Source of the DNA: Streptomyces physcomitrii
GTDB lineage: Bacteria > Actinomycetota > Actinomycetes > Streptomycetales > Streptomycetaceae
Assembly (NCBI RefSeq): GCF_012273655.1
Contig: NZ_JAAWWP010000011.1
Coordinates: 1 to 64,000, forward strand
Reading direction: 5' to 3'
DNA: 64,000 nt
Of the stretch, positions 43,671 through 50,265 are shown piece after piece. The notes beneath the pieces were generated by a model. The model was not told the DNA's origin, made no database searches, and worked only from the letters and a program-made list of their open reading frames with translations. Numbering within the stretch: position 1 is the first letter of the stretch; each line of letters opens with the position of its first letter. The position numbers were made by a program, and so were the translations under genes.

Positions 43671-44594
43671 TCAGCGCTGGACGTTGCGGGGGCGGTGCCG
43701 GTGCGCGAGGGCCTCGTAGGAGGCGGACAGGGCCGGGGCCGCCGTCTGGTAGGTGCGCTGGGCGACACCGACGAACAGGCAGTCCACGACGAGGAGTTGA
43801 CTGGTACGGGAGGACATCGCCGCCGGGCGCAGCTCGCTCTCGCGGGCGGTCGAGGTGGTCAGTATGTGGTCCGCGTACTGGGAGACGGGGCCGCCGGGGT
43901 GCCCGGTGACCGCGACGGTGGTGGCGCCGTGCTCGAAGGCGACCCGCAGCGGCTCTATCACGTCGCCGGTGGAGCCGGAGTGGGTGATCGCGAGGGCGAC
44001 GTCCTTGGCGCGCAGCTGGACGGCGTTGGTGATGGCGAGGTGGGCGTCGCTGTGGGCGTGCGCGATCAGACCGATGCGCAGCAGCTTCTGGGCGAGGTCC
44101 TGGGCCACCAGGTTGGAGGCGCCGATGCCGTAGATGTCGATGCGCCGGGCGCCCGCGAGCGCGCTGACCGCGGCGCCGAGCTGGACGGTGTCCAGGGCGG
44201 CGGCGGTGTCGGCGAGGGTCTGCTGCTCGTCGTAGGCGAGCTTGGCGACGACGTCCGCTATGGGGTCGTCCACCGCGATGTCGGCGGTCACCGCCGGGGC
44301 GCGGCCGGACTGCTGCTGGGCGGCGAGCCCGGCGAGCGCGAGCCGCAGGTCGCGGTAGCCCGGGTAGCCGAGGAGCCGGGCGGTGCGGACGACGGTGGCC
44401 TCGCTGGTGCCGGTCAGCTCGGCGAGACCGGTGACCGTGAGGGCGGCACAGCCTGCCGGATCGCCGGCCACCGCCTCGGCGACGCGCTGCATGGAGCGCG
44501 TCATCGAGGGCGCGAGGGTGCGCACCTTCGCCGCGAGCGCGGCCGGGGCGGGCGGCGCGTCCCCGGCGAAAATTTCCTTCAGGTCTTGGGTCAC
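43671..44594 (-). CDS. MurR/RpiR-family transcriptional regulator
   Basis: 307 aa, GTG start at 44594. N-terminal RpiR HTH (TVTGLAELTGTSEATVVRTARLLGYPGYRDLRLAL) and C-terminal SIS domain (RRIDIYGIGASNLVAQDLAQKLLRIG, AITHSGSTGDVIEPLRVA). The SIS domain binds phosphosugars such as MurNAc-6-P. It is probably the regulator of murQ, immediately downstream. TATCTT (44601-44606, minus) 6 nt before the GTG lies inside a GAAA-N5-TTTC inverted repeat, so autoregulation is likely. Confidence 0.85.
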   Translation of the reverse strand: MTQDLKEIFAGDAPPAPAALAAKVRTLAPSMTRSMQRVAEAVAGDPAGCAALTVTGLAELTGTSEATVVRTARLLGYPGYRDLRLALAGLAAQQQSGRAPAVTADIAVDDPIADVVAKLAYDEQQTLADTAAALDTVQLGAAVSALAGARRIDIYGIGASNLVAQDLAQKLLRIGLIAHAHSDAHLAITNAVQLRAKDVALAITHSGSTGDVIEPLRVAFEHGATTVAVTGHPGGPVSQYADHILTTSTARESELRPAAMSSRTSQLLVVDCLFVGVAQRTYQTAAPALSASYEALAHRHRPRNVQR

Positions 44595-44597
44595 CTA

Positions 44598-44612
44598 TGA
44601 AAGATATTTTCG
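44598..44612. promoter_or_regulatory. Operator-like inverted repeat at the murR promoter
   Basis: TGAAAGATATTTTCG: GAAA (44599-44602) and TTTC (44608-44611) with a 5-nt spacer, the type of site bound by RpiR-family regulators. The -10-like box for the regulator on the minus strand falls inside it, 6 nt before its GTG. Confidence 0.55.
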
Positions 44613-44728
44613 TCCGGGGTCGAGGGTCAAGGGGCGGACGGGACCCCTGCGATGTCCGGCACCGGCGCGCGGATGCGCGGACCCCGCGCGTTTTCCGGAA
44701 CCCGCGCCCACGGGCGCACAATGGCCCC

Positions 44729-45172
44729 ATGGACTCCAGCGGCCCCGATACGCCCGGCGAGGGAAGCGGCGGCGCCTCCGGCCCCTCCGGCACCGCCACC
44801 CCGCTCGAACAGGCCCTGCACGCGGCGCGCGCCCTCATCCTCGCGGACCTCGCGGCGGGCGGCGTCGCGGAGGCGGACGTGGTCTCCCTGGTCGAGGAGT
44901 CGGTCACCCAGCGCCGCTGGTGGGTGGAGCAGTGGCCGGAGGGCGCCGCCTATGTCGCGGGCCTGGTCGCCCAGGACGTCCAGGACGGACTGCTCGAACG
45001 GTACGGGCGCTGGCCGGTCTGCCCCGTCTGCCGCACCGGTGATCCGCACGCCCTCGACGTGGACCCGCCGCTCGGCGCCGATCCGCACTGGGTGTGCGCG
45101 GAGGCGGGCGTCCAGGTGGCCGCGGTCGGCTCGCTCGGCGCGCTGCCGGGCTTCGGGACCGGGCGGCCGTGA
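44729..45172 (+). CDS. Conserved hypothetical protein with Cys-pair near C-terminus
   Basis: 147 aa from ATG 44729; an upstream ATG (44597) lies in the murR promoter. The protein has a helical N-terminal half and a CPVCRTGDPHALDVDPPLGADPHWVC segment that may form a zinc ribbon. No family recognised. CACAAT lies 6 nt before the start within CACAATGGCCCCATG, the same 15 bases as upstream of the HD gene at 48351. A DUF4031 gene follows after 4 bp. Confidence 0.7.
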   Translation: MDSSGPDTPGEGSGGASGPSGTATPLEQALHAARALILADLAAGGVAEADVVSLVEESVTQRRWWVEQWPEGAAYVAGLVAQDVQDGLLERYGRWPVCPVCRTGDPHALDVDPPLGADPHWVCAEAGVQVAAVGSLGALPGFGTGRP

Positions 45173-45176
45173 GCGC

Positions 45177-45482
45177 GTGACCGTCTATATCGACCCGCCC
45201 ACCTGGCCCGGACACGGGCGCCTGTGGTCGCACCTGGTCAGCGACGTCTCGTACGAGGAACTGCACGCCTTCGCCGCCCGCATCGGCGCCCCGCCCCGCG
45301 CCTTCGAGCGCGACCACTACGACATCCCCGCGCTCCACTACCGGGAGGCGGTGGCCGCGGGCGCGGTGGAGGTCTCCAGCCGCGAGGTGGTCCGGCTGCT
45401 GACCCGCGCGGGCCTGCGCCGGCGCAAGCGGAGCGGGGGCCGGCCGGTGGAGGTGGAGGAGCGGCCGGCCGGAGACCCGTAG
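45177..45482 (+). CDS. DUF4031 protein
   Basis: 101 aa, GTG start. The DUF4031 signature YIDPPTWPGHGRLWSHLVSDVSYEELHAFAARIG, then RAFERDHYDIPALHY is complete. Small protein, function unknown. It starts 4 bp after the previous gene, so both are one transcription unit. A terminator lies at 45714-45744, after about 230 bp that contain two copies of TTCAGGAGTTGA 41 bp apart and no gene. Confidence 0.8.
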   Translation: MTVYIDPPTWPGHGRLWSHLVSDVSYEELHAFAARIGAPPRAFERDHYDIPALHYREAVAAGAVEVSSREVVRLLTRAGLRRRKRSGGRPVEVEERPAGDP

Positions 45483-45713
45483 GCGGGTCACCGGGGGCGC
45501 GGCCGGTCCGTTCGTCCGCCGCGCCGTTCGTCCGGTGCGCAGTCGGGCCGGTGCGTCTTCAGGAGTTGACGCCGGGTAGGGGCAACGACGGTGTTCCGTT
45601 CAGGAGTTGATCGCCGGGCGGGGCCTCGCGGGTGCCGGGTGCCAGTGGTCGAGACCGGTGGGTGTGGTCCGGCCGGGTGCAGGAGCGGCCGGGGGCGCAA
45701 CGGCAGCGGACCT

Positions 45714-45744
45714 CCCGCCGTCCGTCACAGGGTCGGACGGCGGG
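45714..45744. terminator. Bidirectional terminator
   Basis: CCCGCCGTCCG (45714-45724) with CGGACGGCGGG (45734-45744), 9-nt loop, between the DUF4031 gene and the GH19 chitinase gene. Confidence 0.75.
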
Positions 45745-45816
45745 AAGTCCTGGTGGGGGGTGCCGTGGGGGGCGGAGTGCGGGTGCGGTGCGTCTGACGG
45801 GGTGTCAACTGCCGTG

Positions 45817-46554
45817 TCAGCAGCTCAGGTTGTCACCGGTCGGTACGCCGAGCACCTGGGTGAAGCGGGTGTAGAGGTCGATCCGGCTCTGCACCTGGCC
45901 GGGGTTGCCGCCGTTGCACTCCAGGCTGCCGTTGATGCTGCGGATCGTCTCGCCGAAGCCCGCGCCGTTGACCATGGCGTTGTGCGGGGTCATGGTGCCG
46001 GGGCCGGTCTGGGTGTTCCAGTACCAGAGGCCGGTCTTCCAGGCGACGGCCGCGTCGTTCTGGACCAGGTCGGGGTTGTTGAGCAGGTCGATGCCGAGCG
46101 CGTCGCCCGCGGCCTTGTAGTTGAAGTTCCAGCTCAGCTGGATGGGGCCGCGGCCGTAGTACTTGTCCCGTCCCGCGGGGCAGCCGTAGGGCTGTGAATC
46201 GTCGCAGTAGTGCGGGTAGTTGTCGGTGTTCTGCTCGACGACGTGGACCAGGCCGCCGGTCTCGTGGCTGACGTTGGCGAGGAAGGCCGCGGCCTCCTGC
46301 TTGGCCACGGTCTCGCCGCCCGCGCTGGCGAAGTCCGGGTAGGCGCTGAGCGCGTCGGTCAGACCGCTGTAGGTGTAGAAGGAGTTCCGGTTCGGGAACA
46401 TCTCGTTGAACTGGCCTTCGCTGACCACGAAATCGGCCGCGAGGCGCTGGTCCGCGGAGGTCCGCTCGGCGGAGGCCGGACCGGCGAGGCTCAGCAGCAG
46501 AAGGGCGGACGCCGCGGTGAACGCCGCGAGCAGGCCGAGGAAACGAGCGCGCAT
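45817..46554 (-). CDS. GH19 chitinase, catalytic domain only
   Basis: 245 aa from ATG 46554; TAGGAG lies 7 nt upstream. A signal peptide (LLAAFTAASALLLLSLAGPASA) is cleaved near residue 29. The GH19 core has catalytic Glu98 (SHETGG) and Glu107 (VVEQ), YYGRGPIQLSWNFNYKAAG and paired Cys. It is very close to Streptomyces ChiC/ChiF/ChiG-type catalytic domains but has no chitin-binding module. It hydrolyses chitin by inversion, releasing oligosaccharides. The LPMO gene lies 170 bp upstream on the same strand. A hairpin (46573-46592) is in the gap. Confidence 0.9.
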   Translation of the reverse strand: MRARFLGLLAAFTAASALLLLSLAGPASAERTSADQRLAADFVVSEGQFNEMFPNRNSFYTYSGLTDALSAYPDFASAGGETVAKQEAAAFLANVSHETGGLVHVVEQNTDNYPHYCDDSQPYGCPAGRDKYYGRGPIQLSWNFNYKAAGDALGIDLLNNPDLVQNDAAVAWKTGLWYWNTQTGPGTMTPHNAMVNGAGFGETIRSINGSLECNGGNPGQVQSRIDLYTRFTQVLGVPTGDNLSC

Positions 46555-46572
46555 GGACACACTCCTAGGGAC

Positions 46573-46592
46573 GGCCGCCGCCCGCGGCGGCC
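46573..46592. terminator. Hairpin in the LPMO-chitinase gap
   Basis: GGCCGCCGC (46573-46581) with GCGGCGGCC (46584-46592), 2-nt loop, just upstream of the chitinase ribosome binding site on the minus strand. It may attenuate read-through from the LPMO gene or be part of the chitinase leader. Confidence 0.5.
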
Positions 46593-46724
46593 GGTGGTGG
46601 GGGGAGGCCGGGGTTCGGCCGGTGGGGGGTCCGGCGGGCCGGGGCGGTCGACTTCTGCCCGCCCCGGACCGGGCCCGGGATCCAGCGGGGTCCTCGATGC
46701 GGCCCCGCGAGATCAACAACGTTG

Positions 46725-47243
46725 TCAGCCGCCGACGTTGACGTCGATGCAGGCGTAGAAGGCGTTCACGGTGTCGGCGATGTTCCACACGGCGAGGACC
46801 TTCTGCTGGCCGGTGTGGCTGCCGAAGTCCACGTTGTGGGTGACGGTCTCACCGGGCTGCGCGCCGCCGTCGTCGAACTCGGCGATCTTGTCCCCGCCGA
46901 TGAAGTACTGCCAGGTGCTGGTGGAGTGACGGGCCGTCAGCTTCCACTGGAACTCCTGGTTCTTGCCGACGGGGGTGACCGCCCAGCCCTTGCCGTCGTC
47001 GTCCAGTTCGCTGAACCGGGAGTTGCCGCCGCTGCAGCTGGTGAGCCCCTTCGGGCCCTCCACGCTCTGCGGCTCGTACTTGATGTCGCCGCAGGGCACC
47101 GTGCCGGCGGCACACTGGGCCTGCCTGCTGGGCGGGTTGGAGATATAGCCGTGCGCGCTCGCCGATCCGGCCGGGAGGCTGACGGCGATGACCGGGGCCA
47201 GCGCGACACCGGCGAGCAGGGCGAGCTTCCTCTTGGAACGCAT
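46725..47243 (-). CDS. AA10 lytic polysaccharide monooxygenase (chitin-active type)
   Basis: 172 aa from ATG 47243 with AAGGAG 6 nt upstream. The signal peptide ends in GSASA, giving a mature N-terminal His31 (HGYISNPPSRQ), which with His106 (ARHSTST) forms the copper brace; the axial Phe is Phe162 (NAFYAC). Two disulphide pairs are likely. Length and motifs are those of single-domain Streptomyces AA10 enzymes. It oxidatively cleaves chitin for the neighbouring GH19 chitinase. A dre-like DasR site at 47411-47426 lies about 170 bp upstream. Confidence 0.9.
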   Translation of the reverse strand: MRSKRKLALLAGVALAPVIAVSLPAGSASAHGYISNPPSRQAQCAAGTVPCGDIKYEPQSVEGPKGLTSCSGGNSRFSELDDDGKGWAVTPVGKNQEFQWKLTARHSTSTWQYFIGGDKIAEFDDGGAQPGETVTHNVDFGSHTGQQKVLAVWNIADTVNAFYACIDVNVGG

Positions 47244-47679
47244 GCGGTACTCCTTCACTTCAGGTCTTCCCGGGCCTGTCGCCGAGGCGGTCCAGGCGCT
47301 TCGGCGGGGTCCCGGGGTGGGGCGAAGAGGCGCGAAGGTTCACGGCAGAAATCCCCTCACCGGCAGCACGCGGGAAGCTGTCTCCCGCAACCGGAAGGGG
47401 GTTTACTACCCGTGGACTAGACCAGCAGAAGGACGTGTACCCGTCAAGACTGTGTGCCGACGCGAACGGCGGGCCGCGCACGGCCGCCCGCCTGACGTGC
47501 GAAGCTCCGCGGGAGAGGCCGCCGCGCCCACCTCGGGACGTAGCGGACGGAAGGGAGTCGACCCGGACCGGTCGGTCCTTACCGCGTCGAGACGGCCGAT
47601 GTCACCTTTGGTCCGGCGGTTCGACAGGCCGGCAGCCCGACAGGCCGACAGGCCTGAGGACCGGCAGCCCGGCGCCCGC
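47244..47679. other. LPMO upstream region
   Basis: 436 bp without a gene, between the HD-domain gene end and the LPMO start. It holds the dre-like site, TAGTAA as a possible -10 box on the minus strand near 47402-47407, and at its far end a weak hairpin CAGGCC/GGCCTG (47641-47656) within CCGGCAGCCCG repeats that may end the HD gene. Confidence 0.5.
47411..47426 (+). promoter_or_regulatory. dre-like DasR site upstream of the LPMO gene
   Basis: CGTGGACTAGACCAGC matches 12 of 16 positions of the dre consensus, including the core TGG.CTAGACCA. It overlaps the probable promoter of the LPMO gene on the minus strand. Confidence 0.7.
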
Positions 47680-48351
47680 TCAGGCGCGCAGCGAGTCCAG
47701 CTCCGTACGGAGGTTGGCGCGGGCCGGGCCCTCCCAGTGCGCGATCCCGTACGGGGTCCTGAACAGGCCCGGCAGGGCGAGGAGTTGCTCCAGGATGGCG
47801 GCGCGGCCCGCGCGGAAGGCGTCCGCCGGGACGAAGGCGTACTCCTCGCGCACCGCGGCGGTGTAGGCGGCGTACGCGTCCGGGGCGGAGGCGAGGATCG
47901 CGAGGTCTGCGTCGCAGAGGACCTCTCCGTTGCGGTCGCCCGCGGCCGGGTCGTGCCCGACGGTCAGGCGCACCAGGCGGGCCACCTCGGCGGTGTCCCC
48001 GGCGCTCAACCCGGCCTCGGGCAGGGCGCGTTCGGCGAGCCGGGCGCTGCGGTCCTCGTTGTGCTCGCGGTCCGGGAGGTAGACGGCGTCGTGGAACCAG
48101 GCGGCCAGCCGGACGAGTTCGGGATCCGCCGCGTGCCCGGCGAGGGTGTCGATGTGCCCGAGTACCGCGAGCAGATGGTCCGTGGTGTGGTAGCGCCGCT
48201 GCGGCTCCGCCCACCGCGCCAGCAGGTCCGCCGCGTACGCCTCGGGCCCTGGCGCGTCCGCCGCCGGGTGCGCGACCGCGCGCAGGGTGGCGGCGAGACG
48301 TTCTCGCAGCTCCTCGTGGGCGGGGTGCGCGGGCGGCCGGGATGCGGACAT
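47680..48351 (-). CDS. HD-domain metal-dependent phosphohydrolase
   Basis: 223 aa from ATG 48351. HD superfamily: RRYHTTDHLLAVLGHID (His), the HD doublet in AAWFHDAVYLPDREHNEDRSARLAERALPEAGL, and a further Asp in VLCDADLAILASA. Such proteins hydrolyse nucleotides or other phosphoesters; substrate unknown. CACAAT (48358-48363, minus) 6 nt before the ATG suggests a leaderless mRNA. Confidence 0.8.
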   Translation of the reverse strand: MSASRPPAHPAHEELRERLAATLRAVAHPAADAPGPEAYAADLLARWAEPQRRYHTTDHLLAVLGHIDTLAGHAADPELVRLAAWFHDAVYLPDREHNEDRSARLAERALPEAGLSAGDTAEVARLVRLTVGHDPAAGDRNGEVLCDADLAILASAPDAYAAYTAAVREEYAFVPADAFRAGRAAILEQLLALPGLFRTPYGIAHWEGPARANLRTELDSLRA

Positions 48352-48465
48352 GGGGCCATTGTGGCGCACGGGGCGGTGGTGCGGGAGGTACGGACGGGGC
48401 GGTCCGCGAACCGGTCTTCCGGCGGTCCGCGGCGCGTGGGACGGGAGGAGCCCTAGCGTGGCCGT

Positions 48466-49137
48466 ATGACTACTGCCGTCGTACAAGAAGAACGTGATCC
48501 CGAGCTTCCCGGACGACTTCTGCTGACCGAGCGCGACGTCCTGCTGCCCCTGCTGCGGGCCCGGCCCGAGGAGGACTTCGCGCTGCGGACCTGCTGTCCG
48601 GGCTGGACGGTCCGCGAGGTGCTCGCGCACTGCTCGGCCGCGCTGCTCAGGGTGGTCGAGAACCGTTACGAGGAAGGGGTGTTCACGCCCGAGGGCAACG
48701 ACCGCGACATCGCCGAACGCGCCGACTGGCCGCTCGCCCGGATCCTGGACGAGCTGGAGCAGGGCATGACCGGCGCGGGGCCCGTGGTCGCGGAGTCCGG
48801 GGGCCGCCTGGACGGCATCGCGCTCGGCGAGTGGATCCACGCCGGTGACGTACGCGAGGCCTTCGGCGAACCCGGTGCCTACGGCGGCCCCGGGCTGCCC
48901 GCCGCCCTCGCCCTGCTCGGCCGCCTCAGCCGCGAGCGCGGCCACCTGGCCCTCCACGCCGACCTGGACGAGTACGAGGAACCCCTCCTCCTCGGCGAAC
49001 CCACCGGCGAGCGCCCGCCCGCCCGCTACCTCGGCCAGGCCCCCGCCCTGATCCGCCTCTACGCGGGGCGGCCGCTGACCGGCACCCGCTACGAACTGGC
49101 CGGGGCCCGGGAGGAGGAGCTGAACCTCTTCGGCTGA
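48466..49137 (+). CDS. DinB/maleylpyruvate isomerase-fold protein
   Basis: 223 aa. The N-terminal mycothiol-dependent maleylpyruvate isomerase domain is recognised by CCPGWTVREVLAHCSAALLRVVENRYEEG and GEWIHAGDVREAFGE, which supply a metal-binding His/Glu set. Most proteins of this family have uncharacterised thiol-transferase or sensor-like roles. It is 13 kb from the gentisate genes, so it is not necessarily their isomerase. TAGCGT (48454-48459) lies 6 nt before the ATG. Divergent from the HD gene. Confidence 0.75.
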   Translation: MTTAVVQEERDPELPGRLLLTERDVLLPLLRARPEEDFALRTCCPGWTVREVLAHCSAALLRVVENRYEEGVFTPEGNDRDIAERADWPLARILDELEQGMTGAGPVVAESGGRLDGIALGEWIHAGDVREAFGEPGAYGGPGLPAALALLGRLSRERGHLALHADLDEYEEPLLLGEPTGERPPARYLGQAPALIRLYAGRPLTGTRYELAGAREEELNLFG

Positions 49138-49301
49138 GGTGCTGGTCAGGGCCGGGCCCGGGGGCGGACGGGACGGTGGACGCGGCGGGGCGGCGGCCCG
49201 TGCCCGGGTGTGCCGGGTGCGGGAAGCGCGCCCCGCCGCTCCCTTTCGTACCTATGTCCGGCGGGCGCCTTGACCGAATGGTGCTTGTTTCGGATCGCCC
49301 A

Positions 49302-49317
49302 AATGGACTAGACCTGT
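49302..49317 (+). promoter_or_regulatory. dre-like DasR site upstream of cutC
   Basis: AATGGACTAGACCTGT matches 13 of 16 positions of the dre consensus. It lies 155 bp before the cutC ATG, with TTGTTT at 49285-49290 and TTGACC at 49270-49275 just upstream as possible -35 boxes. The rest of the 335-bp gap has no gene. Confidence 0.65.
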
Positions 49318-49472
49318 ATCCGCCGTGATCACACGCACCACGGGTCACGGCGGACGCGGCCAGGCCTCCGGTGCGTACGGGCGCCCCGGCCGCGGTGCGC
49401 GCCCGGTGGCCGTGCACAGCTTGCCGCCGAAGGCCGTCGGCAGCCGCGGGAAAACGGGAAAAGTGGAGTGCC

Positions 49473-50171
49473 ATGAGCAGGAGCGCCGTCCTTGAGGTGA
49501 TCGCCCTCGACGCGGACGATGCCGTCGCCGCCGAGCAGGGCGGCGCGGACCGCCTCGAACTCGTCACCGACATGGACGCCGACGGCCTGACCCCCTCCCG
49601 CGAGACCTTCGGCCGGGTACGGGAGGCCGTCGGCATCCCGGTCCGGGTGATGCTCCGCCTCGCGGACGGCTTCCACGCCGGGGACGCCCGCGCCCAGGAC
49701 CGCCTGCTCGAACGCACCCGGGAGCTGCGGGCGGAGGGCGCCGCCGAGTTCGTCCTCGGCTTCCTCGACGAGCTGGGCGCCCCGGACATGCAGGTCCTCG
49801 ACCTGCTGCTCGCCGAACTCGGCGGCTGCCGCTGGACCTTCCACCGCGCCATCGACCGCGCCCGCGACCGCCATCTGCTGCGCACCACGCTCGCCCCGCT
49901 GCCCGGTCTCGACACCTATCTGACCGCGGGCTCGCCCACCGGCGTCGACGACGGCATCTCGGCCCTGGTCACCGAGGCCATGCAGCAGGGCGAACCGGGT
50001 TACGAACAGCAGATCCTGGTCGGCGGGGGCCTCCGCCTGGACCATATGCCGCGACTGCTCGCCGCCGGGATCAACGGTTTCCACATCGGCGGCGCGGCCC
50101 GCCCGCAGGGCTGGAGCGGACCGGTCGGCGCCGAGGAGGTCACCAAGTGGCGCCGCACGCTGGACAATTGA
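49473..50171 (+). CDS. cutC: CutC-family copper homeostasis protein
   Basis: 232 aa from ATG 49473 with GTGGAG upstream. TIM-barrel CutC: VIALDADDAVAAEQGGADRLELVTDM, GLTPSRETFGRVREAVGIPVRVMLR, TFHRAIDRARDRHLL, ILVGGGLRLDHMP and NGFHIGGAAR. CutC has been linked to copper tolerance, although its enzymatic role is not settled. A dre-like site upstream suggests DasR control. Its neighbours are a copper-dependent LPMO and chitinase, an inferred link only. Confidence 0.9.
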   Translation: MSRSAVLEVIALDADDAVAAEQGGADRLELVTDMDADGLTPSRETFGRVREAVGIPVRVMLRLADGFHAGDARAQDRLLERTRELRAEGAAEFVLGFLDELGAPDMQVLDLLLAELGGCRWTFHRAIDRARDRHLLRTTLAPLPGLDTYLTAGSPTGVDDGISALVTEAMQQGEPGYEQQILVGGGLRLDHMPRLLAAGINGFHIGGAARPQGWSGPVGAEEVTKWRRTLDN

Positions 50172-50205
50172 GCCGGGGGCGGGAGGCGGGGCGGGGAGCT
50201 CGCGA

Positions 50206-50237
50206 CCGGGTGACGGAGCCGCCGGGTGACGGAGCCG
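50206..50237. repeat. 16-bp tandem duplication
   Basis: CCGGGTGACGGAGCCG occurs at 50206-50221 and again at 50222-50237, between the converging cutC and helicase genes. Confidence 0.85.
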
Positions 50238-50265
50238 CCCGCGCCCGCGCGCTCTTCGGGCGAGT

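Noticed and set aside
48466..49137. Maleylpyruvate isomerase for the gentisate cluster
   Set aside because: The protein has only the general DinB/MDMPI fold, and it lies 13 kb from the cluster in a different context.
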